A DNA stretch of 64,000 bases from an uncultured Prevotella sp. (GCA_905233245.1 CAJODK010000014.1:1-64000), one strand, 5' to 3'. Counted from the first letter of the stretch, positions 44,847 through 53,118 are shown. The notes: generated from the sequence alone by a model not told the origin. Made by a program: numbers and translations.

Positions 44847-45770
44847 ATGCCATTAAGATTACCCGATAACCTCCCCGCTATCAAGCTCCTCGAAGACGAA
44901 AACATCTTCGTCATCGATGAGACACGTGGTCATTCACAGGACATACGTCCCCTGAAGATAGTCGTCCTCAATCTCATGCCACTAAAGGTAACCACCGAGA
45001 CCGACCTCATCCGTCTGCTCTCCAACACCCCATTGCAGCTTGATATCACCTTCATGAAACTCAAGTCGCACACCTCCAAGAACACCCCCGTGGAGCACAT
45101 GAAGCAGTTCTACATCAACTTTGAAGAACTGCGCAACCGTAAGTTTGACGGCATGATTATCACAGGTGCTCCCGTTGAAGACATGCCCTTCGAGAATGTC
45201 ACCTATTGGGATGAGATAACCACCATCTTCGACTGGGCACGCACCCATGTCACCTCCACCCTCTACATCTGCTGGGCAGCACAGGCAGCACTCTATCATT
45301 TCTATGGAATAGAGAAACACAAGTTACCTAAGAAACTCTTTGGCATCTTCCCACAGGACATCAACCCAGACGAGGCAAACAAACCCCTCTTCCGTGGTTT
45401 CGACGATAAATTCAATATGCCGCAGAGCCGTCACACGGAGATAAACTCCGAAGACGTGCTTGCTATCCCCGACATCACCGTCCTAGCCTCATCGCCAGTC
45501 TCAGGCATAGGCATCGCAGCTGCTCGTGAAGGCAGAGAAATCTTTGTCACAGGTCATCTGGAGTACAATCCTGACACCCTCGACAATGAGTACAAGCGTG
45601 ACAAGGGCAAGCGTGACGACGTTGACCCGCCTAAGAACTACTATCTCAATGACGACCCCTCACAAGGTCCTCTCGTCACTTGGCGCGCCCATGCCAATCT
45701 CTTCTATCACAACTGGATAAACTACTACGTTTATCAGAAAACACCATACGATATCGACGAAATCAATTGA
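44847..45770 (+). CDS. metA: homoserine O-acyltransferase (MetA family, probably acetyl-specific)
   Basis: Activates homoserine in methionine synthesis. 307 residues; MPLRLPDNLPAIKLLEDENIFVI start, catalytic Cys142 in CWAAQAALYHFYG, His and Glu in the C-terminal VTGHLEYNPDTL. Residue 111 is Glu (ITGAPVEDM), where E. coli succinyltransferase has Gly; in the studied family Glu at this site goes with acetyl-CoA use, so O-acetylhomoserine is the predicted product despite the usual succinyltransferase name. Last gene of the plus-strand operon. Confidence 0.94.
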   Translation: MPLRLPDNLPAIKLLEDENIFVIDETRGHSQDIRPLKIVVLNLMPLKVTTETDLIRLLSNTPLQLDITFMKLKSHTSKNTPVEHMKQFYINFEELRNRKFDGMIITGAPVEDMPFENVTYWDEITTIFDWARTHVTSTLYICWAAQAALYHFYGIEKHKLPKKLFGIFPQDINPDEANKPLFRGFDDKFNMPQSRHTEINSEDVLAIPDITVLASSPVSGIGIAAAREGREIFVTGHLEYNPDTLDNEYKRDKGKRDDVDPPKNYYLNDDPSQGPLVTWRAHANLFYHNWINYYVYQKTPYDIDEIN

Positions 45771-45801
45771 TATTCATCAATTAAATCACAGAAACCCAAA
45801 A

Positions 45802-45848
45802 ACTTTCAACTTTCAACTTTCGTCTTTCAACTTTTCTTTGTACCTTTG
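45802..45848 (+). promoter_or_regulatory. tRNA-Lys promoter with CTTTCAA array
   Basis: CAACTTT units run into TTTCTTTG-TACCTTTG (45841-45848) and the leader CACTCGCTTTCGTAAA. The whole stretch is duplicated almost base for base at 62349-62407 in front of tRNA-Val. Confidence 0.8.
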
Positions 45849-45868
45849 CACTCGCTTTCGTAAAGCAT

Positions 45869-45941
45869 GCACCCTTAGCTCAGTTGGTAGAGCAACTGAC
45901 TCTTAATCAGTGGGTCCAGGGTTCGAATCCCTGAGGGTGTA
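45869..45941 (+). tRNA. tRNA-Lys (anticodon CTT)
   Basis: Acceptor GCACCCT/AGGGTGT (terminal G-T), D-loop AGCTCAGTTGGTAGAGC, anticodon stem ACTGA/TCAGT with loop CTCTTAA, T-loop TTCGAAT. CCA not encoded. Confidence 0.95.
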
Positions 45942-45945
45942 CAAA

Positions 45946-45990
45946 GAATAATCGCAAGAGCTTAGTTTACAAGCCCTTGCGATTATTTTT
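45946..45990. terminator. terminator after tRNA-Lys
   Basis: AATAATCGCAAG / CTTGCGATTATT long stem with a short loop and a T-run on the plus strand; could also serve the convergent gene at 46004. Confidence 0.85.
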
Positions 45991-46003
45991 TATGTGATAC
46001 ACT

Positions 46004-46948
46004 TTATTTGTAGTTCACAGGCTGCAACTTGGCACCCAGCGCCTGCACTACGCCGTACTGCCCATTCACGGTCTTCTGCAAATCCATCTTCTGCATCATG
46101 TATTTACCGTTCTGCTTAACTATATTTGACTTTATGTCAGCAGAAACATTCACGCCCTTAGGCATATCTACTGGCGCCATAGCACTTGTGCTGCAGAGGT
46201 CGAGCATCTGACGAAACAACTCGCCCTGATTGTTCTGCCACTTAGCAGACTCAGCCTCCACCTTGTGAACCATTTCGTCGGAAGCATTGTACTGTGAGTG
46301 TCCCTCTATGACACGTGTCTTAATAGCCTCAGCCATGAAGCATCCATGAGCCAAACTGGCAGACCCCTGCTGGATAGCAGCCTCAGCACGCTGATACTGC
46401 ATGAGAGTGTATTCGCAGATATCCTTCAGGGCAATCTTCCTCTTGGCTATCTCTATGGCATACTCCTCACGGCTTCTGCGCTCGGTTATCATGTCCGACT
46501 CAGAAGGCCATGCCAGCATCCAGCCCTTGCTGCTGTTGACAACACCGCTCGTCGCATTGCTCATCGGATACTGCAGATAAACCATGTAGGTAGGAGTATC
46601 ATATAGCAGCACCATGGCAAACACCTTGAAGTAGTCCAGTATAGGATTGTCAACGAAAGCCTTTGTCCAAGCATAGCGAGGTATTTCGTCAATAGGGAAA
46701 GCGTTCTTCTTGTCAGGACCATAAGTGATATATTCCGTCAGACCATAAGCCTCCGTAGAGCCTACCTTTGCAAATACCTTATTGAATATATCCATGTGCA
46801 ACTTCACCTGCTGCATGTAAGCGGTAGATTTCCTGTCGCCACTGAAGGTAATTGACTTAGCCCAATCACCCAGTTCACTCTCCTTGCCCTTCCAGCGCCG
46901 TGGCCACGTCCTCCACGAAAACGCAGTCATTAAAGTCTCTAAAGTCAT
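46004..46948 (-). CDS. hypothetical protein with probable 5' frameshift
   Basis: 314 residues in the open frame. From about residue 22 on (KESELGDWAKSITFSGD...) the sequence looks like a real, mostly helical protein with many Met/Tyr/Ala, no signal peptide in frame. The first 20 residues (TAFSWRTWPRRWKG) do not: the neighbouring frame over the same bases reads DCVFVEDVATALEG, which joins smoothly to KESELGDW if the GGG run at 46887-46889 had one base fewer. The 5' end also runs into an AGTCATTA-type tandem array. So the true N-terminus is probably in the other frame and the gene is frameshifted or carries a sequencing error. Family not recognised. Confidence 0.6.
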   Translation of the reverse strand: MTLETLMTAFSWRTWPRRWKGKESELGDWAKSITFSGDRKSTAYMQQVKLHMDIFNKVFAKVGSTEAYGLTEYITYGPDKKNAFPIDEIPRYAWTKAFVDNPILDYFKVFAMVLLYDTPTYMVYLQYPMSNATSGVVNSSKGWMLAWPSESDMITERRSREEYAIEIAKRKIALKDICEYTLMQYQRAEAAIQQGSASLAHGCFMAEAIKTRVIEGHSQYNASDEMVHKVEAESAKWQNNQGELFRQMLDLCSTSAMAPVDMPKGVNVSADIKSNIVKQNGKYMMQKMDLQKTVNGQYGVVQALGAKLQPVNYK

Positions 46949-46958
46949 TAGTCATTAA
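46923..46958. repeat. AGTCATTA-type tandem array
   Basis: CATTAAAGTCTCTAAAGTCATTAGTCATTA with 7-9 nt spacing at the 5' end of the unknown gene; related CTTAATGAC units reappear at 47039-47062. The gap 46949-47251 otherwise holds an AT dinucleotide run and the 21-bp array, no gene. Confidence 0.65.
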
Positions 46959-47132
46959 GCAATGAAAACATCCCCTCGGAGCTCACTATTAAATATATAT
47001 ATATATTATAATAGTGCCACCCAATCCGTGTCCAAAACCCTTAATGACCTTAATGACTAATGACAATGCCGAGCACCCCAAATGTTAAAAATCACAAGCC
47101 ACACCACAGCCCCAGCAGAGAAATAGCCGATC

Positions 47133-47195
47133 CTCGCTAAGCAACAGCCAGTCCTTGCTAAGCAACAGCGCGCCCTAGCTATGCAAGGGCGTCCT
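47133..47195. repeat. 21-bp tandem array with GCTAAGC core (3 units)
   Basis: CTCGCTAAGCAACAGCC.., CTTGCTAAGCAACAGCG.., CTAGCTATGCAAGGGCG..: exact 21-nt spacing. Third locus of this type in the window. Confidence 0.85.
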
Positions 47196-47251
47196 TTCTT
47201 TGCAGTAACATTATGAGCGCCTAAATAACTAACTGAACCACTAAATTATCT

Positions 47252-48184
47252 TTATCTCCTTCTGAAGGCTCGGGTGCGGGTGGCGATATTCCTGGCGAGG
47301 CAGTCACTGTAGAGCCAGGGTTCGCAGCTGTGGATGTCACCGACATTGATGAATCCGCGGTAGGCGGGGTACTCGGTGGCGCTGTAGCCGGTGGCTACGA
47401 GGACATGGTACTCGGGAGAGAGGGTGACGGTGATAGTGTCGTGGAGCGTGGCGGGGGTGGCGTCGGTGCGCCAGTTGACGGGATTGATGCAGACATCGGA
47501 GGCGGAGATGATGGGTACGATGTACCTGACGTCCTTCACGGTGTTGTAGCAGATGGTGACGCCTGTATCTGACTCGCCCTGGGCTGGACGGATGCGGGGA
47601 CAGGAGGATATATCGGCCTGCGTCACCTTGTACCCCAGAACATAGGCGGCTGCCAACTGCTGATAGGTAGTGTCGGAGATGTGCTTGAGGAGTTCTACGA
47701 CGGCTCTGCCACCCTGACTGAATCCTGCTATGATGAGGGGACGGCGCTGGTCGCGATGTGCCTGGAAATAGTCGAAGGCGTCACGGACATCGTCCATCGC
47801 CACGGAGAGGCGCTGGGTGAGGGTGTCCTCATTCTGCGTCAGCCACGCATCAATGGTGGTGTGGCGGTAGTAGGGTGCGAAGAAACGGTTGCCTGGCAAC
47901 ATATAGCGTGCTACCTTGTTGATTTCTATCGCCATGTGACTGCGGTGCGCTGCGCTCCACACGTCGGCGTAGTGGCAGGGTCGTCCGTCCGTGGTAGTCC
48001 AGTCTTCTTCCCACGTAGATACGACATAGAAGACGTCGGCTCCCGTGCCGTCGGCATCACCGTCGGCTGTCACCCACATTGTGGTGTCGCGGTAGTCGGG
48101 TGCTTGGGGAACGAAGTCTGCCGCCCACGTTCCCTGTGCCACTATGCACAGGAGTATGATTATGAGGTGTATTCTGTGAGACAT
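47252..48184 (-). CDS. DUF3089 family exported hydrolase
   Basis: 310 residues with a signal peptide (IHLIIILLCIVAQGTWA) and the alpha/beta-hydrolase-like DUF3089 domain: DVFYVVSTWEEDW, YRHTTIDAWL, the nucleophile elbow GFSQGG and GDIHSCEPWLYSD near the C-terminus. Probably a periplasmic esterase or lipase of unknown substrate. The start overlaps the 3' end of the CobW gene by 25 nt, so the two are co-translated. Confidence 0.85.
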   Translation of the reverse strand: MSHRIHLIIILLCIVAQGTWAADFVPQAPDYRDTTMWVTADGDADGTGADVFYVVSTWEEDWTTTDGRPCHYADVWSAAHRSHMAIEINKVARYMLPGNRFFAPYYRHTTIDAWLTQNEDTLTQRLSVAMDDVRDAFDYFQAHRDQRRPLIIAGFSQGGRAVVELLKHISDTTYQQLAAAYVLGYKVTQADISSCPRIRPAQGESDTGVTICYNTVKDVRYIVPIISASDVCINPVNWRTDATPATLHDTITVTLSPEYHVLVATGYSATEYPAYRGFINVGDIHSCEPWLYSDCLARNIATRTRAFRRR

Positions 48185-49437
48185 TTGTCGAGTTCTGTAG
48201 TGATGGCGTCGGGATCGAGGTGCTGACCGATGAAGACAATCTTCTGGAGACGGTCACCATACTTGTCATCCCAATCGCGGTTGACACCGGGATTGTCAAT
48301 GCGGAACTGACGGAGTTCGTCTTCCGGCATCGTGGCATACCACTGCCCTGCATTGGTGAGTTTGACCTGACGGCCTGCCTGTTCAAAGATATAGCAGAGG
48401 CGTGGCTGGTCCTCAAACCAGCAGAGGCCCTTGGCGCGGATGATACTCTTGGGCCAACGGCGCGCTACGAAGTCATCGAAGAGGGTGATGTCGAATGGTT
48501 TGCGAGCGTAATAGACAAACGAACCGATGCCGTACTCCTCCGTGTGAACGCGTTCATCACCGTTGTGATGGTGATGATGGTGGTGGTGACCACAGGTGCA
48601 CTCGCCTCCGTGATGGCTCTCGCAGTCATCGTCATGGTCGTCATGGTCATCATCATCGTCATCATCGTCATGGTGATGGTGGTGCTCATGCTCGTGCTCA
48701 CCATGCTCCTCAATCTCCTTAATCCACGCTGCTGAGGTGGCTACGTCGTCGAAGTTGAACATGCCCGTACCGAGTATCTCCTCGAAATCCACCTCGCCGT
48801 AGTCGCAGGGGATAATCTTCGCCTTGGGCTGGATGGCGTGGATAATCTGGCGCACGCGCTCCAATTCCTCTGGTGATACCTCGGAAGCCTTGTTGAGGAG
48901 GATGATATTGCAGAACTCTATCTGCTGGATGACGAGATTCTCGATGTCCTCCTCGTCGCGTTTGGAGCCCAGGAGCGACTTGCCGCAACCGAATTCGTCC
49001 TTCATCCTCAGGGCATCAACGACGCTGACGATGCAGTCCAAAAAAGGAGCTACTCCCTCTCCTTGGGAGAGGGCTGGGGAGAGGTTTGGTATAGAACAGA
49101 TAGTCTGGGCGATAGGGGCGGGTTCGCAGATGCCGCTGGCCTCAATGACGAGGTAATCAAACTTCTGCATCTGGGCGATGTCCTGTATCTGCTGTACGAG
49201 GTCCATTTTGAGCGAACAACAGATGCAGCCATTCTGCAGGGCAACGAGCGAGTCGTCCTGTTCGCTGACTATGCCACCCTTTTGTATAAGGTCGGCATCA
49301 ATGTTTACTTCGCCTATATCATTGACTATCACGGCAAAGCGTATGCCTTGCTCGTTCTTGAGTATGCGATTGAGGAGTGTTGTCTTGCCGCTGCCCAGAT
49401 AGCCTGTCAGCAGGAGGATGGGGAGGGAGTTATTCAT
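48160..49437 (-). CDS. CobW/COG0523 family metal-chaperone GTPase
   Basis: G3E GTPase that delivers metal, most often zinc, to client proteins. 425 residues: P-loop GYLGSGKTT (12-20), metal motif GCICC (70-74), Walker B/EASGICEPAP, base-specificity LNKASEV, and the C-terminal CobW_C domain. Between them a metal-binding tract (about 245-298) of histidines and aspartates, including HHHHH, eight Asp in a row and HHHHHHHH, points to metal storage or transfer. Residues 118-129 (NLSPALSQGEGV) come from a GC-rich palindromic repeat. A divergent promoter faces accC. Confidence 0.93.
   Translation of the reverse strand: MNNSLPILLLTGYLGSGKTTLLNRILKNEQGIRFAVIVNDIGEVNIDADLIQKGGIVSEQDDSLVALQNGCICCSLKMDLVQQIQDIAQMQKFDYLVIEASGICEPAPIAQTICSIPNLSPALSQGEGVAPFLDCIVSVVDALRMKDEFGCGKSLLGSKRDEEDIENLVIQQIEFCNIILLNKASEVSPEELERVRQIIHAIQPKAKIIPCDYGEVDFEEILGTGMFNFDDVATSAAWIKEIEEHGEHEHEHHHHHDDDDDDDDHDDHDDDCESHHGGECTCGHHHHHHHHNGDERVHTEEYGIGSFVYYARKPFDITLFDDFVARRWPKSIIRAKGLCWFEDQPRLCYIFEQAGRQVKLTNAGQWYATMPEDELRQFRIDNPGVNRDWDDKYGDRLQKIVFIGQHLDPDAITTELDKCLTEYTS
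49053..49086. repeat. GC-rich palindromic repeat inside the CobW gene
   Basis: CCCTCTCC-TT-GGGAGAGGG hairpin and GGGGAGAGGTTT arm, in frame; matches the rimM and DUF559-flanking copies. Confidence 0.88.
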
Positions 49438-49440
49438 TGG

Positions 49441-49480
49441 TCGTTTGTTTGTTTAGTGGTTTGGTCATTTAGTTGTTTGG
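49441..49480. repeat. 8-nt tandem array (5 units)
   Basis: Five exact 8-nt units of TTGTTTAG/TGGTTTGG type between the CobW start and its promoter, i.e. in the leader RNA. Confidence 0.85.
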
Positions 49481-49484
49481 AGTG

Positions 49485-49492
49485 CAAAGGTA
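49485..49492 (-). promoter_or_regulatory. CobW promoter, TACCTTTG
   Basis: Minus-strand -7 element, upstream of the 8-nt array. No Zur-like palindrome was recognised around it. Confidence 0.7.
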
Positions 49493-49501
49493 ATAAAAAA
49501 T

Positions 49502-49532
49502 TTTGTAATTCGATAAAATCTTTGTACCTTTG
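49502..49532 (+). promoter_or_regulatory. accC operon promoter
   Basis: TTTG (49502-49505) - 19 nt - TACCTTTG (49525-49532), 26 nt before the ATG; back to back with the CobW promoter. Confidence 0.8.
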
Positions 49533-49558
49533 CAGAAAATTACACAAAATAAAAGTGC

Positions 49559-51073
49559 ATGATTAAGAAAGTCTTAGTAGCAAATCGTGGTGAGATAGCC
49601 CTGAGAGTGATGCGCTCGTGCTATGAGATGGGCATCAGGAGCGTAGCGGTGTATAGCACTGCTGACCGCACTTCGCGCCACGTACTCTTTGCCAATGAGG
49701 CCGAGTGCATCGGCGGAGCACAGAGTAGCGACAGTTACCTGAATATAGACCACATCATAGCGGCAGCCAAGAAGCACAAGGCTGACGCCATACACCCTGG
49801 ATATGGTTTTCTGAGTGAGAATGCGGAGTTTGCCCGCCGTTGTGAGGCAGAGGGAATCACGTTCATCGGTCCGCGTCCTGAGACGATGGAGGAGATGGGC
49901 GACAAAATCTCTGCCCGCAAGAAGATGATAGAGGCTGGCGTGCCTGTGGTGCCTGGCACCGAGGAACCGCTGAAGAGCGCTGAGGAAGCAGTGAAGGTGG
50001 CCAAGGAGATAGGATTCCCTGTGATGCTGAAAGCCTCTATGGGCGGCGGTGGCAAGGGTATGCGCCTTATCACCAAGGAGGAGGACGTCATCGAGATGTA
50101 CAACGCTGCCAAGAGCGAGGCAATGTCTGGCTTTGGCGATGACACCGTTTATATAGAAAAGTTTGTAGAGGAGCCTCATCACATAGAGTTCCAAATACTG
50201 GGCGACAAGCACGGCAACGTGGTGCACCTCTTCGACCGTGAGTGCTCCGTGCAGCGCCGTCACCAGAAGATAGTGGAGGAGAGTCCGTCACCATTCATCA
50301 ATGACGAGCTACGCAAGGAGATGGGCGAGAAGGCAGTAGCAGCTGCCAAGGCAGTGGGCTACGTAGGTGCGGGCACCATCGAGTTCCTCGTGGACAAGTA
50401 TCATAAGTTCTACTTCCTCGAGATGAACACCCGCCTGCAGGTGGAGCATCCTATCACTGAGGAAGTGGTGGGCGTGGACCTAGTGAAGGAACAGCTCAGA
50501 GTGGCAGCAGGCGAACCGCTGCGATTCAAGCAGGAAGACCTGAGCCAGAGAGGTCACGCCATAGAATGCCGTATATGCGCTGAGGACACTGAGCACAACT
50601 TCATGCCTTCGCCTGGCGTGATACAGCAGTTGACAATACCACAAGGTATAGGCGCGCGCGTGGACTCACACTGCTACGAGGGTTACGAGATACCGATGTA
50701 CTACGACCCGATGATAGGCAAACTGATAGTATGGGCAGTGACACGCGAATACGCCATAGAGCGCATGCGCCGTGCTCTGTACGAATACAAGATTACGGGT
50801 CTGACAACCAATATACGTTATCTGAGAAGGATAATCGATGTGCCCGACTTCAAGAAAGGCAACTACAACACCTATTTCATAGAGCGCAATCAGGAGCGCC
50901 TGCAACCACGCTCGGGCTTCAAGAACGATGCAGAGCCTATGGCGGTAATTGCTGCATACATCGATTACCTGATGAACGTAGATGAGAACAAATCACAAGA
51001 TGCTACCGAGGACAGCACTGCACTGACACGCTGGCGCGCCTTCGGACTGCAGAAAGGAGTATTGAGAGTATAG
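49559..51073 (+). CDS. accC: biotin carboxylase subunit of an acyl-CoA carboxylase
   Basis: Carboxylates biotin with ATP and bicarbonate. 504 residues; MIKKVLVANRGEIALRVMR, ATP-grasp lid GGGGKGMR, catalytic EFQILGD, RDCS-type RECSVQRRHQK and the LEMNTRLQVEHP. First of a three-gene operon with a biotin carrier protein and a carboxyltransferase; the set is typical of propionyl-/methylmalonyl-CoA carboxylase in Bacteroidales rather than the four-subunit acetyl-CoA enzyme. ATG start, 2-nt gap to the next gene. Confidence 0.95.
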   Translation: MIKKVLVANRGEIALRVMRSCYEMGIRSVAVYSTADRTSRHVLFANEAECIGGAQSSDSYLNIDHIIAAAKKHKADAIHPGYGFLSENAEFARRCEAEGITFIGPRPETMEEMGDKISARKKMIEAGVPVVPGTEEPLKSAEEAVKVAKEIGFPVMLKASMGGGGKGMRLITKEEDVIEMYNAAKSEAMSGFGDDTVYIEKFVEEPHHIEFQILGDKHGNVVHLFDRECSVQRRHQKIVEESPSPFINDELRKEMGEKAVAAAKAVGYVGAGTIEFLVDKYHKFYFLEMNTRLQVEHPITEEVVGVDLVKEQLRVAAGEPLRFKQEDLSQRGHAIECRICAEDTEHNFMPSPGVIQQLTIPQGIGARVDSHCYEGYEIPMYYDPMIGKLIVWAVTREYAIERMRRALYEYKITGLTTNIRYLRRIIDVPDFKKGNYNTYFIERNQERLQPRSGFKNDAEPMAVIAAYIDYLMNVDENKSQDATEDSTALTRWRAFGLQKGVLRV

Positions 51074-51075
51074 CT

Positions 51076-51603
51076 ATGGAAATACAAGTAGGTGATAAAA
51101 TGGTGGAAGCAACCCTCCTGCAGAAAGAGGGCAACCACGTAAAGGTAGAGATAGACGGCAAGGTGTATGACGTCGATGTGTGTATGGTGGAGAAGAATGT
51201 CTGCTCGCTGATACACAAGGGTACGTCGTACAATGCCCAACTAATGAAGGATGGGGAGGGCAAGCACTATAGCGTGCACCTGAACTATTCAGTCTATGAC
51301 ATCAGCATGCTCGACTCGCAGGCCAAGTACATGCGCATGCGCAAGAACAAGGCTGCTGGTAACACTGGTTTGCAGGCAGACACCATCACGGCGCCTATGC
51401 CTTGCAAGATAGTGAAGATATTCGTAAAGCCTGGCGACGAACTGAAGGCTGGCGACTCCGTACTGACCATGGAAGCCATGAAGATGCAGTCCAACTACAA
51501 AGTGGCTGAGGACTGCACCATCAAGGAAGTATTGGTCAACGAGGGCGACAGCGTGATGGCGAATAAGGTAATGGTGAAACTTGAGTTGAAGGTTGAAAGT
51601 TGA
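51076..51603 (+). CDS. biotin carboxyl carrier protein
   Basis: 175 residues; the C-terminal biotinyl domain carries MEAMKMQSNYK with the biotinylated Lys, preceded by TAPMPCKIVKIFVKPGD. The N-terminal part (about 1-95) is a beta-rich domain for docking to the carboxylase/transferase. The last codons and stop (ELKVES-stop) are made of a TTGAAAG array that runs on to the start of the next gene, so the array was tolerated as coding sequence. Confidence 0.93.
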   Translation: MEIQVGDKMVEATLLQKEGNHVKVEIDGKVYDVDVCMVEKNVCSLIHKGTSYNAQLMKDGEGKHYSVHLNYSVYDISMLDSQAKYMRMRKNKAAGNTGLQADTITAPMPCKIVKIFVKPGDELKAGDSVLTMEAMKMQSNYKVAEDCTIKEVLVNEGDSVMANKVMVKLELKVES

Positions 51604-51606
51604 AAG
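51586..51606. repeat. TTGAAAG heptad array overlapping the BCCP stop
   Basis: Three units (TTGAAGG, TTGAAAG, TTGAAAG) forming the last codons, the TGA stop and the gap before the ATG at 51610. The purine-rich units may help ribosome loading at the next gene. Confidence 0.85.
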
Positions 51607-51609
51607 AAT

Positions 51610-53070
51610 ATGGAAAGAGTACAGAAACCAATAGAGAAACTCTCAGCAAGGGAAAGAATCAACACCCTGCTGGATAAGGATACGTTCGTAGAACTGGACA
51701 AGCACGTGATGCACCGCTGCACGGACTTCGGTATGGAGAAGAAGCGCATCGAGGGCGACGGCGTGATAAGCGGCTATGGCAAGATAGACGGCCGACAGGT
51801 TTTCGTCTATGCCTTTGACTTCGCCGTGCTGGGCGGTTCGCTCAGTGCTGCCAACGCACAGAAGATAGCCAAGGTGCAGGATCTGGCACTCAAGAACGGT
51901 GCGCCAATCATAGGTCTCAATGATTCTGGCGGCGCCCGCATCCAGGAGGGCGTGGAGTCGTTGACAGGTTTTGCTCACATCTTCAAGCGCAACGTGATGG
52001 CTAGTGGTGTGATACCACAGATATCAGCCATCATGGGACCATGCGCCGGAGGTTCGTGCTATTCCCCTGCCCTGACGGACTTCATCCTCATGGTGAAGGA
52101 GCAGAGCCAGATGTTTGTGACGGGTCCTAACGTAGTGAAGGCCGTGACCAACGAGGACGTGGACAAGGAGACACTCGGCGGTGCTATGACGCACAACAGC
52201 GTGAGCGGTGTGAGCCACTTCATCTGCAACGATGACGAAGAGACGCTGATGACCATCAGGGAACTCATCGGATTTATACCTTCTAATAATATGGAGGATG
52301 CGCCGATACACCCTGTGACTGACGAGGTGAGCCGCGTGTGCCACGAACTCGATGAGGTGGTGCCTACAGACCCTAACGTGCCTTACGACATACGCAATAT
52401 CATAGAACCTATCTGCGACCAGCAGTATTTCTTCGAGGTACAGCCAGAGTTTGCCAAAAATATTGTGATAGGTTTCGGCAGAATGGCAGGCAGGACGGTA
52501 GGTTTCGTAGCCAACCAGCCAAACTATCTCGCTGGTGCCCTGGACATCGATGCCAGCGACAAGGCAGCGCGCTTCATACGCTTCTGCGACTGCTTCAACA
52601 TACCTCTCGTAGCCGTAGAGGACGTGCCAGGTTTCCTGCCTGGCGTGGATCAGGAGCACAACGGTATCATACGCCACGGTGCGAAGATAGTATATGCCTT
52701 TGCAGAGGCTACGGTGCCCAAGGTGACGCTGATTACCCGAAAGGCATACGGCGGTGCGTACATCGTGATGAACTCAAAGAGCATCGGTGCTGACGTGAAC
52801 CTCGCCTACCCTACTGCGGAGATTGCCGTAATGGGTGCTGAGGGTGCCTGCAACATACTCTACCGCAAGGCAACGCCAGAGGAGCGTGAGGAGAAAATAG
52901 CTGAATACAGGGATAAGTTTGCCAACCCAATGCCGGCAGCCCGTCTGGGATACATCGATGAAATCATCCAGCCATGCGACACCCGCATCAGACTGATTCA
53001 GGCGCTGGAGATGAGTCGCAATAAGAACGAGAGCAACCCACCGAAGAAGCATGGGAATATGCCTCTTTAA
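51610..53070 (+). CDS. acyl-CoA carboxylase carboxyltransferase subunit (propionyl-/methylmalonyl-CoA type)
   Basis: 486 residues of the crotonase-fold carboxyltransferase family. IIGLNDSGGARIQEGVESL and GPCAGGSCYSPALTD supply the oxyanion holes of the N-domain; VEDVPGFLPGVDQEHNGIIRHGAKI and RKAYGGAYIVMNSKS those of the C-domain. Slightly shorter than the usual 510-520 residues. With accC and the carrier it would interconvert propionyl-CoA and methylmalonyl-CoA in the succinate-propionate pathway; no sodium-pump beta subunit is present in the window. The acyl specificity is inferred. Confidence 0.92.
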   Translation: MERVQKPIEKLSARERINTLLDKDTFVELDKHVMHRCTDFGMEKKRIEGDGVISGYGKIDGRQVFVYAFDFAVLGGSLSAANAQKIAKVQDLALKNGAPIIGLNDSGGARIQEGVESLTGFAHIFKRNVMASGVIPQISAIMGPCAGGSCYSPALTDFILMVKEQSQMFVTGPNVVKAVTNEDVDKETLGGAMTHNSVSGVSHFICNDDEETLMTIRELIGFIPSNNMEDAPIHPVTDEVSRVCHELDEVVPTDPNVPYDIRNIIEPICDQQYFFEVQPEFAKNIVIGFGRMAGRTVGFVANQPNYLAGALDIDASDKAARFIRFCDCFNIPLVAVEDVPGFLPGVDQEHNGIIRHGAKIVYAFAEATVPKVTLITRKAYGGAYIVMNSKSIGADVNLAYPTAEIAVMGAEGACNILYRKATPEEREEKIAEYRDKFANPMPAARLGYIDEIIQPCDTRIRLIQALEMSRNKNESNPPKKHGNMPL

Positions 53071-53085
53071 GGTTTAAAGGTTATA

Positions 53086-53118
53086 AGGGTCAGGGCATCT
53101 GAGATGCCTTGACCTTTT
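53086..53118. terminator. bidirectional terminator between the carboxylase operon and mlaF
   Basis: GGTCAGGGCATC / GATGCCTTGACC hairpin with one mismatch, followed by TTTTT on the plus strand. It overlaps the last codons and stop of the convergent mlaF gene. Confidence 0.82.
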
